A stretch of 64,000 bases of DNA from CALNXN01 sp942490645. Lineage in GTDB: Bacteria; Pseudomonadota; Alphaproteobacteria; Rhodobacterales; Rhodobacteraceae. The stretch's first letter is position 1, and each line of letters starts with the position of its first letter. Made by a program: the position numbers and the translations under genes. This document shows positions 36,015 to 47,029 of this stretch, one piece after another. A model generated the notes under the pieces. The model worked only from the letters and a program-made list of their open reading frames with translations, searched no databases and had not been told where the DNA came from. The stretch is taken from positions 1 through 64,000 of the forward strand of contig CALNXN010000010.1 in assembly GCA_942490645.1 (NCBI GenBank), read 5' to 3'.

Positions 36015-37325
36015 ATGAAGACGAAGCATCTGTTTCTTGCGTCGACACTGCCGCTTGTACTCGCAGCCCCTGTGGCCGCGCAGACGGAAATCGAGTTCTG
36101 GCACGCGTTCACAGGCCGTCTTGGCGAACTTGTGGCCGAACAGGTCGAAACCTTCAACGCATCGCAAAGTGACTACACGGTCACGGCCACGCATAAGGGC
36201 AACTATTCCGAAACGCTGAATGCCGGGATTGCTGCTTTTCGGGCGGGCGAACAGCCTGATATACTGATGGTGTTCGAAGTGGGCACCGCCACGATGATGG
36301 CAGCCTCCGGGGCGATCAAACCGGTTTACGAAGTTATGGCCAGCGCGGGCGCGGATTTTGATCAAAGCGCTTACATCGGCTCGGTCAAAGGGTATTACAC
36401 ATCCAGCGACGGGCAAATGCTGTCCTTGCCGTTCAACTCCTCAACGCCTGTTTTGTGGGTGAACCGCGACGCGTTATCGGATGCGGGGATTGATCCGGAT
36501 GTGGATCTGTCGACATGGGAACAGGTGGGCGATGTGCTTTCCCAACTCAAGGAGGCAGGCAGCAGCTGTCCGATGACGACCGCATGGCAAAGCTGGATCC
36601 ACCTTGAGAATTTCTCCGCCTATCACGACACGCCTTTTGCCACGCAAGCCAACGGGTTCGGCGGTGTGGATACCAAGCTGGCGCTGAATGGCGATGCGCA
36701 GGTTGCGCATATCGCGGCGATGGGCGAATGGGCGCAGGATGGCAAGTTCATCTACGCAGGTCGCCGCAATGAAGGGGGTGCGAACTTCCGTGCGGGCGAT
36801 TGCGCGCTCTTTACCGAAAGCTCGGCGGGCTATGCCGGGATCAAGGCCGAAGCGGAGTTTGATTTCGACGTGCGCCCCTTGCCCTATTGGGCCGCACTCA
36901 AGGACGAGCCACAAAACACAATTATCGGTGGGGCGTCCCTTTGGGTGATGGAAGGGCAGACAGATGCCGAATACAAAGGCGTCGCCGCCTTCCTGAACTT
37001 CCTGTCATCCCCTGAAATTCAGGCGAAATGGCATCAGGACACCGGATACCTGCCGATCACGTCGGCCGCCGCCGATCTGACGCGTGATCAGGGGTTCTAC
37101 AAACAAAACCCCGGCACGGACATCGCGGTTATTCAGATGACAGCCAAAGCACCGACAGACAATTCCAAAGGTCTGCGGCTTGGCTCCTTTGACCAGATCA
37201 GAGGCATCATCGACGAAGAGCTGGAAGCCGTCTGGGCCGGGGACAAGTCCGCCCAAGAGGCATTGGACAGCGCCGCCTCGCGCGGTGACGAGCTTCTGCG
37301 TCGCTTCGAACAGGCCAACCGCTAA
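36015..37325 (+). CDS. ugpB: sn-Glycerol-3-phosphate ABC transporter, binding protein
   Basis: A 436-residue family 1 extracellular solute-binding protein. Its signal peptide is about residues 1-22 (MKTKHLFLASTLPLVLAAPV, cleavage after AAQ or nearby). The mature protein starts TEIEFWHAFTGRLGEL and has the UgpB-typical segments LPFNSSTPVLWVNRDAL, EGGANFRAGDCALFTESS and FLNFLSSPEIQAKWHQDTGY. The ATG is preceded by GGGAGGA. It heads the ugpBAEC operon and should deliver glycerol-3-phosphate or glycerophosphodiesters as a phosphorus or carbon source. No pho box was identified by eye in the 267-bp upstream gap. Confidence 0.93.
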   Translation: MKTKHLFLASTLPLVLAAPVAAQTEIEFWHAFTGRLGELVAEQVETFNASQSDYTVTATHKGNYSETLNAGIAAFRAGEQPDILMVFEVGTATMMAASGAIKPVYEVMASAGADFDQSAYIGSVKGYYTSSDGQMLSLPFNSSTPVLWVNRDALSDAGIDPDVDLSTWEQVGDVLSQLKEAGSSCPMTTAWQSWIHLENFSAYHDTPFATQANGFGGVDTKLALNGDAQVAHIAAMGEWAQDGKFIYAGRRNEGGANFRAGDCALFTESSAGYAGIKAEAEFDFDVRPLPYWAALKDEPQNTIIGGASLWVMEGQTDAEYKGVAAFLNFLSSPEIQAKWHQDTGYLPITSAAADLTRDQGFYKQNPGTDIAVIQMTAKAPTDNSKGLRLGSFDQIRGIIDEELEAVWAGDKSAQEALDSAASRGDELLRRFEQANR

Positions 37326-37334
37326 GACAAAGCA

Positions 37335-37360
37335 GCGCCCCGGAGATAGCTTCGGGGCGC
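37335..37360 (+). repeat. Intercistronic hairpin ugpB-ugpA
   Basis: GCGCCCCG and CGGGGCGC form a perfect 8-bp stem around a 10-base loop just after the ugpB stop. There is no T-run behind it, so it is not a full terminator. Such hairpins usually protect the 3' end of the binding-protein message, making it more abundant than the permease messages. Confidence 0.7.
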
Positions 37361-37369
37361 GCGTGCATT

Positions 37370-38251
37370 ATGGAAAAGCGGGTCACGTTCAAAGGCATCT
37401 GGTTGCCGCTTCTGCTGGTTTTGCCGCAGATCGTCATCACGGCTGTTTTCTTCTTTTATCCAGCAGGACAAGCCATTTGGCAGTCACTCTTCATCCCCGA
37501 TCCCTTTGGGCTTTCGATGAAATACGTGGGGCTTGGCAATTTTGAATACCTGTTCGGCAACAGCTATTATCGCGCCTCCTTTGTTACCACGGCGGTGTTT
37601 TCAATTCTTGTCACGCTGGTTTCGATGGGCGTGGCCTTGTACCTTGCCGTGCTGGCGGACCGGCTGATCAAGGGCTCGGGCGTCTACCGGACGCTGTTGA
37701 TATGGCCCTATGCGGTGGCTCCTGCGGTTGCAGGGGTGCTGTGGCTTTTCATGTTCAACACCCGCGTCGGCGTCGTGACATGGTATCTGGGCCTTTTGGG
37801 GTATGACTGGAACCACGTTCTGAACGGCGAAGAGGCCATGGGCCTTGTCGTGATTGCCTCTGCATGGGGCCGCATAAGTTATAATTTCCTGTTCTTTTTG
37901 GCGGGCTTACAAGCCATTCCTAAATCAGTCATCGAAGCGGCGGCGATTGATGGCGCGCGCTTCTGGACCCGGTTTCGAACCATTGTCTTTCCGCTCTTGT
38001 CCCCGACGACGTTTTTCTTGCTGGTGGTCAATATCGTCTACGCGTTCTTCGAAACCTTCGGCGTTATCCACACCATCACCTCCGGTGGGCCGCAACAGGC
38101 AACGACTATCCTTGTCTACAAGGTCTATTCAGACGGCTTTGTCGGGCAGGATCTGGGATCGTCTGCCGCGCAATCGGTGGTTTTGCTGGTCATCGTCGGC
38201 CTGCTGACCGTCGTGCAGTTCAAATTCATCGAACGTCGGGTGCATTACTGA
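37370..38251 (+). CDS. ugpA: sn-Glycerol-3-phosphate ABC transporter permease UgpA
   Basis: A 293-residue inner-membrane permease with six predicted helices, beginning GIWLPLLLVLPQIVITAVFF. The cytoplasmic EAA loop is SVIEAAAIDGARFWTRFRTI, the site that docks on the ATPase. YPAGQAIWQSLFIPDPFG after the first helix is typical of UgpA. Its stop overlaps the ugpE start by one base (TGATG). A hairpin separates it from ugpB, so it is probably made at lower level than the binding protein. Confidence 0.93.
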   Translation: MEKRVTFKGIWLPLLLVLPQIVITAVFFFYPAGQAIWQSLFIPDPFGLSMKYVGLGNFEYLFGNSYYRASFVTTAVFSILVTLVSMGVALYLAVLADRLIKGSGVYRTLLIWPYAVAPAVAGVLWLFMFNTRVGVVTWYLGLLGYDWNHVLNGEEAMGLVVIASAWGRISYNFLFFLAGLQAIPKSVIEAAAIDGARFWTRFRTIVFPLLSPTTFFLLVVNIVYAFFETFGVIHTITSGGPQQATTILVYKVYSDGFVGQDLGSSAAQSVVLLVIVGLLTVVQFKFIERRVHY

Positions 38252-39105
38252 TGGCGGCGCATGAAGGCATGGTTGAAAAACGAGGCGCCGGATTGTGGCT
38301 GACACATCTGGGGCTGATCATTGGGTTGCTCTTTATCTTTTTCCCGATCTGGCTGGCCTTTGTCGCCTCCACGGTTGAGCAACAGGAAATCGTGCGTCCG
38401 CCGATGCCGCTGTTGCCCGGCGACCAGTTTTTCGAGAACTATTCCAAGGCGTTGTTCGCTGGCGTTAATGCGCCAGTTGCGTGGATGATGCTTAACTCTT
38501 TGATCATGGCGCTGGGGATTGCGATTGGTAAAATCATCATCTCGCTGCTGTCGGCCTTTGCCATTGTCTATTTCCGGTTTCCGGGGCGCAAGCTGTTCTT
38601 TTGGCTTATTTTTCTGACGCTGATGCTGCCCGTGGAGGTGCGCATCGTGCCGACTTATGAGGTCGTCGCCGGGTTTGGCATGCTCAACAGCTATAATGGG
38701 CTGATTTTCCCGCTGATCGCGTCCGCCACGGCTACGTTTCTGTTTCGCCAGTTCTTTATGACGGTGCCGGATGAGTTGGCCGAAGCCGCCCGCGTGGATG
38801 GTGCGCGGCCAATGCGGTTTTTCTGGGATATTCTGCTGCCCATGAGCCGCACGAACATCGCGGCCCTGTTCGTGATCCTTTTCATCTACGGCTGGAACCA
38901 ATACCTCTGGCCGCTGTTGATCACCACGGATCCGTCCATGAACACCATCGTGATGGGCATCAAACAGATGTTTCCCTCAGGCGATGACATTGCCGATTGG
39001 CCGGTGATCATGGCGACGTCGATCTTGGCGATGATCCCCCCAGTGATTGTCGTGATTTCCATGCAGCGGCTCTTTATCCGCGGCCTCGTTGATAGTGAGA
39101 AGTAG
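38251..39105 (+). CDS. ugpE: sn-Glycerol-3-phosphate ABC transporter permease UgpE
   Basis: A 284-residue MalG-like permease. The first helix is LGLIIGLLFIFFPIWLAFVA, and an ABC inner-membrane EAA loop reads ELAEAARVDGARPMRFFWDI. VEVRIVPTYEVVAGFGMLNS is the typical UgpE/MalG segment before the fourth helix. It pairs with UgpA in the membrane and is translationally coupled to it. The ugpC start follows after three bases. Confidence 0.93.
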   Translation: MAAHEGMVEKRGAGLWLTHLGLIIGLLFIFFPIWLAFVASTVEQQEIVRPPMPLLPGDQFFENYSKALFAGVNAPVAWMMLNSLIMALGIAIGKIIISLLSAFAIVYFRFPGRKLFFWLIFLTLMLPVEVRIVPTYEVVAGFGMLNSYNGLIFPLIASATATFLFRQFFMTVPDELAEAARVDGARPMRFFWDILLPMSRTNIAALFVILFIYGWNQYLWPLLITTDPSMNTIVMGIKQMFPSGDDIADWPVIMATSILAMIPPVIVVISMQRLFIRGLVDSEK

Positions 39106-39108
39106 ACC

Positions 39109-40116
39109 ATGGCGACCGTCAGCCTCGATCAGATCAAGAAATCCTTTGGCAAAACGGATGTGATCCACGGTGTCGATATTGACATCAAGGATGGCGAGTT
39201 CATCGTGATTGTCGGCCCATCAGGATGCGGAAAATCCACACTGCTGCGTATGGTTGCGGGTCTCGAAACCGTCACCTCCGGAGAGGTGCGCATCGACGGC
39301 GCGCGCGTGAACGAGCGTGAACCGATGGACCGGGACATTGCGATGGTGTTTCAGAACTATGCGCTTTATCCGCACATGAGCGTGGCGGACAATATGGGCT
39401 ATGGGCTCAAGATTGCCGGGCGCCCCAAGGCCGAGATCGCCGAGCGCGTGCAGGCCGCCGCCAAGCTGTTGCAATTGGAACCTTACCTGACACGTCGGCC
39501 CCGCGAGCTTTCGGGCGGGCAGAGGCAGCGCGTGGCCATGGGGCGCGCGATTGTGCGCAAGCCCTCCGTGTTTCTATTCGACGAGCCGTTGTCCAATCTG
39601 GATGCCAAGTTGCGTGTGCAAATGCGCCTTGAGATCAAACAGCTGCAGCGTCGTCTGGGCGTAACATCGCTTTATGTGACCCATGACCAGGTGGAGGCGA
39701 TGACGCTCGCTGACCGCATGATCGTGATGAACGCAGGGCGCGCGGACCAGATCGGCGCACCGCTGGAGGTCTATGCCAACCCGGCGACCGAATTCGTCGC
39801 AGGTTTTATCGGATCGCCGCCTACCAATTTCATTCCCGCCGACGTAGCGCTCAATGCCAATTCTGGCGCCGCGACGGTGGGCATTCGGCCAGAGCATATC
39901 GAAATCTCGCCCGATGCGGGCAAGCTGCAGGGGCATGTCCTTTACAGCGAGGCGCTGGGGGCGGAAACGCTGATCCATGTGAAACTTGCCAACGATGCGC
40001 TGGTGACAGTGCGCCACCCGTCAACGGCGGACACACCCGCGGAAGGCCACGCCATTGCGCTGACATGGTCCGAAGATGATCAGATGTGTTTTGACGCCAA
40101 TGGCGCGCGGTGTTGA
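39109..40116 (+). CDS. ugpC: sn-Glycerol-3-phosphate ABC transporter ATPase UgpC
   Basis: A 335-residue MalK-type ATPase. It has Walker A GPSGCGKST, Q-loop AMVFQNYALYPHMSV, signature LSGGQRQRVAMGRAI, Walker B FLFDEPLSNLD and the switch His in YVTHDQVEAMTLADRM. A C-terminal TOBE/OB regulatory region begins near residue 240 (FIGSPPTNFIPADVAL). All catalytic residues are present. It is the last gene of ugpBAEC; the order matches the alphaproteobacterial operon. In some relatives the C-terminal domain binds regulatory partners, but nothing here shows this directly. Confidence 0.93.
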   Translation: MATVSLDQIKKSFGKTDVIHGVDIDIKDGEFIVIVGPSGCGKSTLLRMVAGLETVTSGEVRIDGARVNEREPMDRDIAMVFQNYALYPHMSVADNMGYGLKIAGRPKAEIAERVQAAAKLLQLEPYLTRRPRELSGGQRQRVAMGRAIVRKPSVFLFDEPLSNLDAKLRVQMRLEIKQLQRRLGVTSLYVTHDQVEAMTLADRMIVMNAGRADQIGAPLEVYANPATEFVAGFIGSPPTNFIPADVALNANSGAATVGIRPEHIEISPDAGKLQGHVLYSEALGAETLIHVKLANDALVTVRHPSTADTPAEGHAIALTWSEDDQMCFDANGARC

Positions 40117-40190
40117 TCGCGCCCACTCATTTGCAATTTGCTGATCCGCGCTAGATTTCGCCTTGAGGCTGAATCAATGAGCGCGAGGAC

Positions 40191-40721
40191 ATGATGGCAT
40201 GGCGAAATGGGATGATGGTCTGTCTGGTGTCGTTGATGATGACCGGCATGGTTCGGGCGGACCCGATGCAGCTTGACCCCGATTGGCGCTATGTCGCGGA
40301 CCGCGTGATGGGCGGCGTGTCTTCGGGCGCGCTGCGTCTGCACGACGGCGCCACCGGACCAGTGGCGCAGTTGACGGGACAGGTATCGCTCGACAACAAC
40401 GGCGGCTTTATCCAAATGGCGTTTGACGTGGACGCGGATGCGCGCGGTTGGTCGGGCATCGAGATGGATGTGCGCGGCAATGGTGAAACCTATGAATTGC
40501 GCTTAAAGACCGATCAGCTCAGCCGCCCGTGGCAATCTTTCCGTGCCCCGTTTGTGGCAGGGCCGGACTGGCAAACCATCCGGTTTGAATTTGATGCGTT
40601 TGAGGCGCACCGCACAGATGCCGTGTTTGACGCGGCACAGCTGCGCAGGATCGGTGTGCTTGCCATTGGCCGCGCCTTTGAAGCAGACGTGTCGGTCGCC
40701 AATGTGCGGTTCTTTCGATGA
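40191..40721 (+). CDS. CIA30-family protein
   Basis: A 176-residue protein with an N-terminal signal peptide or membrane anchor (MMVCLVSLMMTGMVRA, cleavage near ADP). A CIA30-type beta-sandwich follows: WRYVADRVMGGVSSGAL, VSLDNNGGFIQMAF, GIEMDVRGNGETYELRLKT and a C-terminal ISVANVRF-like strand (VGVLAIGRAFEADVSVANVR region). The family is named after a mitochondrial complex I assembly factor. The bacterial exported form is a carbohydrate-binding-like domain of unknown function. It ends six bases before the next gene, suggesting co-transcription. Confidence 0.8.
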   Translation: MMAWRNGMMVCLVSLMMTGMVRADPMQLDPDWRYVADRVMGGVSSGALRLHDGATGPVAQLTGQVSLDNNGGFIQMAFDVDADARGWSGIEMDVRGNGETYELRLKTDQLSRPWQSFRAPFVAGPDWQTIRFEFDAFEAHRTDAVFDAAQLRRIGVLAIGRAFEADVSVANVRFFR

Positions 40722-40727
40722 CGGCGC

Positions 40728-42053
40728 GTGATGACTGACAAAACGGGTGCATCGCGTGCTTTGCCTGTGCCATCGGGGCGCTTGTCGCGTCTGACGCGGC
40801 TTGGCTCCATGACGGCCGGTGTCGCGGGAAACATGGCGCTGAACGGGGCGGCGCAACTGGGGCAGGGCAAACGGCCCAACATGCGCAACCTGTTGTTGAC
40901 CCCCGCCAATGTGCGCCGCGTGACGGATCAGCTGGCCCAGATGCGTGGCGCGGCGATGAAGGTGGGCCAACTGGTGTCAATGGACACCGGAAAGATGCTG
41001 CCGCCGGAGTTGGCGCAGATCATGGCGCGGCTGCGGGATGACGCGCATTTCATGCCGCCCGCGCAGCTAAAAAAAGTACTGGAGCGCAACTGGAGCGCGG
41101 GTTGGCTCAAGGCGTTCAAACGGTTTGATGTGCGCCCGATTGCGGCAGCCTCCATTGGGCAGGTGCACCGCGCGCAACTGCGGGACGGGCGCGATTTGGC
41201 CATCAAGGTGCAATATCCCGGCGTCGCTCAAAGCATCGACAGCGATGTGGCCAATGTCGGCGCATTGATCCGAATGTCGGGGCTGTTGCCCAAGGGGTTC
41301 GACCTTGCGCCTTACCTCGAAGAGGCGCGCAAGCAGCTACACGAAGAAACCGACTATCCCCGCGAGGGGCGGTATCTGGCGCAATTCGGCGCTTTGCTCG
41401 CCGGGGATGACCGCTTTGCCTTGCCACAGGTCCACACCGATTGGACGACACCACATATTCTGGCGATGGATTTCATCGATGCGCGGCCGATTGAAGACGC
41501 CGCAACACTTGATCAAACAACCCGTGACAGGATTGCCCATGACCTGATCGACCTGTTGCTCCAGGAGTTGTTTTCGTTTGGGCTGATGCAGACGGATCCG
41601 AATTTTGCCAATTACAGGTATGCGCCGTCCGGTCGGATTGTGCTGCTGGATTTCGGCGCAACGCGCGCACTGGATGCACGAATTGTAGGTTTGTATCGGC
41701 GGTTGATGCAGGCGGGCCTCGAGGCGGATACCGGCACGCAAGACGCACTGGCACAAGAGATCGGCTTTATCGCTGCGGATACGGACCAAACGCACCGCGT
41801 GCGCATTCTCGCGATGATGGAGATGGTCTTTGCCGCATTGCGCGTGCCGGGGCATTACGATTTTTCGGACACAGGCTTGTCTCAACGGATGCAGGCCGAG
41901 GGGATGGCTCTTGCAGAAAGCGGTTTCGTGCCCCCGCCGGTGCCGATTGATGTCTTGTTTCTGCAACGCAAGTTTGGTGGTGTGTTCCTGCTCGCGGCCA
42001 AGCTGCGCGCACGGGTGGATGTGAGCGATTTGATGCGCAAGCATTTGCAATAA
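40728..42053 (+). CDS. ABC1/AarF/UbiB-family protein
   Basis: A 441-residue atypical kinase-like protein. It has the family KxGQ motif (MRGAAMKVGQLVSMD), the alanine-rich nucleotide loop AAASIGQVHRAQL, the lysine strand LAIKVQYPG, the catalytic region FSFGLMQTDPNFANYRY and the DFG-like IVLLDFGATRAL. Unlike E. coli UbiB it has no C-terminal membrane helices, placing it with the soluble ABC1 group. Members support ubiquinone or isoprenoid lipid metabolism. The start is GTG at 40728 or ATG at 40731. A terminator for the convergent katG follows. Confidence 0.88.
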   Translation: MMTDKTGASRALPVPSGRLSRLTRLGSMTAGVAGNMALNGAAQLGQGKRPNMRNLLLTPANVRRVTDQLAQMRGAAMKVGQLVSMDTGKMLPPELAQIMARLRDDAHFMPPAQLKKVLERNWSAGWLKAFKRFDVRPIAAASIGQVHRAQLRDGRDLAIKVQYPGVAQSIDSDVANVGALIRMSGLLPKGFDLAPYLEEARKQLHEETDYPREGRYLAQFGALLAGDDRFALPQVHTDWTTPHILAMDFIDARPIEDAATLDQTTRDRIAHDLIDLLLQELFSFGLMQTDPNFANYRYAPSGRIVLLDFGATRALDARIVGLYRRLMQAGLEADTGTQDALAQEIGFIAADTDQTHRVRILAMMEMVFAALRVPGHYDFSDTGLSQRMQAEGMALAESGFVPPPVPIDVLFLQRKFGGVFLLAAKLRARVDVSDLMRKHLQ

Positions 42054-42083
42054 AAAACCCCGCGACCGAACAAGCGGCCGCGG
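42052..42083 (-). terminator. Intrinsic terminator of katG
   Basis: On the minus strand CCGCGGCCGC and GGTCGCGG can fold into a GC-rich hairpin (42060-42083), followed by GGGG and TTTTTT directly before the UbiB stop. It lies 40 bases beyond the katG stop. It could also slow plus-strand transcripts from the UbiB gene. Confidence 0.75.
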
Positions 42084-42122
42084 AGTTATGTTGTTTGAGC
42101 CCTACTTGAGGCGCCCGGTCAA

Positions 42123-44339
<2,217 letters not shown>

Positions 44340-44483
44340 GTCATTCTCCGTGGTTGGATTGTTCAAAAGGTTGCGCGCTGGATCGAAGCTGAGAGCAGAC
44401 AATCTGACTGTCGCGTCCTGCCGGATGTAATCCGTCACACGCACGAGTCACCAGCGCCTCCCATCATTTTGTAGTTATGGTGT

Positions 44484-44521
44484 AACAAATCGATATGATT
44501 TGTTTAAGTTGGAAATTCCAA
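44484..44521. promoter_or_regulatory. Palindromic sites between katG and oxyR
   Basis: Two inverted repeats lie just before the oxyR start. AACAAATC-GATAT-GATTTGTT (44484-44504) has perfect 8-bp arms, and TTGGAA-A-TTCCAA (44509-44521) has 6-bp arms. Their place in the divergent gap suggests binding of OxyR or another regulator to control both genes. They do not clearly spell the E. coli OxyR consensus. Confidence 0.6.
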
Positions 44522-44542
44522 TGATTCAAATAGGAAAAGGTT

Positions 44543-45451
44543 ATGAACAATCTGACGCTGCGCCAGCTTCGTTATTTCGAGGCATTGATCCGACATGGTC
44601 ATTTCGGACATGCCGCCGAGGCCAGCGGCGTGTCACAGCCAGCCCTGTCGGTCCAGATCAAAGACCTCGAAACGGCGCTGGGTTCGGTGTTGTTTGAACG
44701 GGGCGCGCGGCAGGTGCGCCCAACGGCCTTCGGAGAGGAATTCGCACTGCGTGTGCGCGACATCTTGCGGGCCGTGGACGAATTGGGCGATCTGGCCCGC
44801 GCGTCGCATGATCGGTTTGTCGGACGGCTCAGAATCGGGGTGATCCCGACGATTGCGCCTTATCTTTTGCCCACCCTGATCGGCAAGTTGACGCGCAGCC
44901 ACGCGGCCCTCGACATCCATGTGCGTGAAACCATGACCCACCGCCTGATCGAAGAGTTGGAGGACGGTCGCATCGACACAGCCATCGTTGCCTTGCCGGT
45001 GTCGGAGCCTTCCTTGACCGAGGTGGCGCTGTTTTCTGAGAACCTTGTGCTGGTGCGGCCCGAACGGGAGGCGCAAACACCGGTGCCCAGCCGCGACAGG
45101 CTGCGTCATATGCGGCTCTTGCTTTTGGAGGAGGGCCACTGTTTTCGCGATCAAGCGCTGTCGTTCTGCAACATCCAGAATGCAGTGTCGCGCGGTGGGC
45201 TGGACGGCAGTTCGCTCTCGACCCTTGTGCAGATGGTGGGCGCGGGGCTGGGCGTGACGCTGATACCGGAGATGGCGGTGCCGGTTGAAACCCGCTCCGC
45301 TGCGGTTTGCGTGGACGCTTTGTCTGACCCGCAACCATCGCGCACGGTGGGCATGGTCTGGCGCAAGACCAGCCCCTTGGCCGAACAGCTGTCTTTGGTG
45401 GCAGACATCGTGCGCGAGGCTGGCGCGGACCTGCGCGCCGCGCGCCCCTAG
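44543..45451 (+). CDS. oxyR: Hydrogen-peroxide-sensing regulator OxyR
   Basis: A 302-residue LysR-family regulator. The winged helix-turn-helix covers residues 4-63 (LRQLRYFEALIRHGHFGHAA, SQPALSVQIKDLE). The redox pair is clear: Cys200 and Cys209 in EGHCFRDQALSFCNIQ, matching EGHCLRDQAxxFC of characterised OxyR. Peroxide should form a disulfide here and activate katG, which is transcribed divergently from 44339. The 3' end overlaps that of the convergent MccR/RamB-type gene by 4 nt. Confidence 0.95.
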   Translation: MNNLTLRQLRYFEALIRHGHFGHAAEASGVSQPALSVQIKDLETALGSVLFERGARQVRPTAFGEEFALRVRDILRAVDELGDLARASHDRFVGRLRIGVIPTIAPYLLPTLIGKLTRSHAALDIHVRETMTHRLIEELEDGRIDTAIVALPVSEPSLTEVALFSENLVLVRPEREAQTPVPSRDRLRHMRLLLLEEGHCFRDQALSFCNIQNAVSRGGLDGSSLSTLVQMVGAGLGVTLIPEMAVPVETRSAAVCVDALSDPQPSRTVGMVWRKTSPLAEQLSLVADIVREAGADLRAARP

Positions 45452-46854
45452 CTTTCGTAGCGGGTGGTGCCGCGTCGGTTCGCATCCAGCGGCAGGTTGA
45501 CGTGCAAAGGCTCGTGGGCCCTCTGCGAACACGCCTGTCTTGGGCAGACGTGGCAATTGATCCCGATCTTGGCGATCTGGCCGTCGTCATCGAGATTGAA
45601 GGCCGTGGCATAACCGATGCGCTTCACATGCGCGCGCTCACATCCCAGTGTGACGACAAGGCGGCGGTCTTGGGTGTGCCGGCTTGTGACGGGTCGGTCC
45701 GTTGTGCGGCTGACGGTGAAAAACTGACCCGCATCCGGCAATTCCACGAACTGCGGCACAATCACACCGGGGGCGGCAAAGGCGCTATGAATATTCCAAA
45801 CCGGGCAGGACCCGCCCTGTTCGGCCAATGTGAAGGCCGTGGCGTTGAAGCGCTTGGTGACATTCCCGGCCTTGTCGATGCGCAGGAAAAAGAAGGGAAC
45901 ACCCTGCGCGCCTTTGCGTTGCAATGTCGTCAGGCGCTGGCACGCCTGTTCGAAGGACACGCCAAACGAGGTCGCGATGCGGTCAATATCATAGGCTGTC
46001 TGTTCGGCCATTTTCAAGAACGGAGCGTAGGGCATCAGGACTGCAGCGGCGAAGTAGTTGGCCAGTTCAATGCGGCACCGCGCGCGTCCGGCGTCCGATA
46101 ACTTGCCCGCATCATTGGTCAACTCATCAAGCAAGCTGGAACAGCTGACCACCGCCAGCACATGGGCCAATTGAAAGTTGCGGTTGATCTGATCAAGGCC
46201 AGCCGACAGCATCACGCGGCTTTTGTCCTGATCAAAGATGCGCAGCGCATCGGGCATGTCATCGAGGCTCGACAGGGTAACGTCGATCCCGAAGGCATTC
46301 GCCAGATGCCGTTTGAGCCCGCTGTATATGTCGTCCTGCGTGCATCCGATGGCATCGCGCGCGCGTTCTGCTGCCTCTTCAAGCGGGGCGAAATGATTGG
46401 AATGGCCGCGGAAGAAATCATGAATGGCCGTCTCGAGCGAGGTAGAGATCATATCGACCGTCGCCCCCCGCGCGCTGAGTTTGCGCATGTTTTCCAGCAC
46501 GGTCCTGTGGTTGTGATGCAGATGCAGAAAATGCTCGACCAGTCGCGGTGCATGATCGAGTGCCGCACGCAACTCTTGCAGGTCGGGTTTGTTGTCGTTG
46601 AACATCGGGTCGCGCATCGTGGCGCGCAAATCGGCCAGCTGTATGACCTCGTTGTCATTGACCAGAGCACGCAGGTCTACTCCGTAAGCATCTGTCAGAC
46701 CCAGCAGCACCTTGACGGACAGGCTGCGCTGGTTGTTTTCCAGCAGATTGACATAAGCTGGGCTGACGCCAAGCTGGCGCGCCATATCGGCCTGAGTTTG
46801 GTTGTGTGCGTGCCGAAGCTGACGCAGTTGCGGGCCTACAAGTGTTTTGCTCAT
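45448..46854 (-). CDS. XRE-type short-chain acyl-CoA-responsive regulator (RamB/MccR-like)
   Basis: A 468-residue regulator. The N-terminal XRE helix-turn-helix covers about residues 5-62 (LRQLRHAHNQTQADMARQLG, YVNLLENNQRSLS). A central IrrE-like region follows without a clear HEXXH metal motif. The C-terminal DUF2083 domain has four conserved cysteines (GCERAHVKR and INCHVCPRQAC) that in RamB-like proteins may hold an iron-sulfur cluster. Relatives control the glyoxylate, propionate or ethylmalonyl-CoA pathways. ATG 46854 begins MSKTLVGPQLRQLR. It is divergent from tctC, with a strong palindrome near its own start, so autoregulation and control of the TTT operon are both plausible. Confidence 0.85.
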   Translation of the reverse strand: MSKTLVGPQLRQLRHAHNQTQADMARQLGVSPAYVNLLENNQRSLSVKVLLGLTDAYGVDLRALVNDNEVIQLADLRATMRDPMFNDNKPDLQELRAALDHAPRLVEHFLHLHHNHRTVLENMRKLSARGATVDMISTSLETAIHDFFRGHSNHFAPLEEAAERARDAIGCTQDDIYSGLKRHLANAFGIDVTLSSLDDMPDALRIFDQDKSRVMLSAGLDQINRNFQLAHVLAVVSCSSLLDELTNDAGKLSDAGRARCRIELANYFAAAVLMPYAPFLKMAEQTAYDIDRIATSFGVSFEQACQRLTTLQRKGAQGVPFFFLRIDKAGNVTKRFNATAFTLAEQGGSCPVWNIHSAFAAPGVIVPQFVELPDAGQFFTVSRTTDRPVTSRHTQDRRLVVTLGCERAHVKRIGYATAFNLDDDGQIAKIGINCHVCPRQACSQRAHEPLHVNLPLDANRRGTTRYES

Positions 46855-46866
46855 ATTAACAACATT

Positions 46867-46885
46867 ACACAAATCGAATTTGTGT
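46867..46885. promoter_or_regulatory. Candidate operator of the MccR/RamB-type gene
   Basis: ACACAAAT-CGA-ATTTGTGT is a perfect 8-bp inverted repeat with a 3-base centre, 12 bases before the regulator start. A second, looser repeat, TTAACACG ... CGTGTAA, lies at about 46893-46922. Both sit in the divergent gap towards tctC. Confidence 0.65.
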
Positions 46886-47029
46886 TGGCAAGAATTAACA
46901 CGCTGACGCGTATTTTCGTGTAATAAAATTTCGCCGCACTACAAACACTCCATGCAAAGCGGGTCAGCTGCTACCTAAGATAGAAAGGGCAGCGCCGTAA
47001 CCGATTTGAACACTTTGGGAGATAATTAC

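Noticed and set aside
36015..40116. Maltose or general sugar ABC transporter
   Set aside because: Gene order binding protein-permease-permease-ATPase and UgpB-specific segments favour ugpBAEC.
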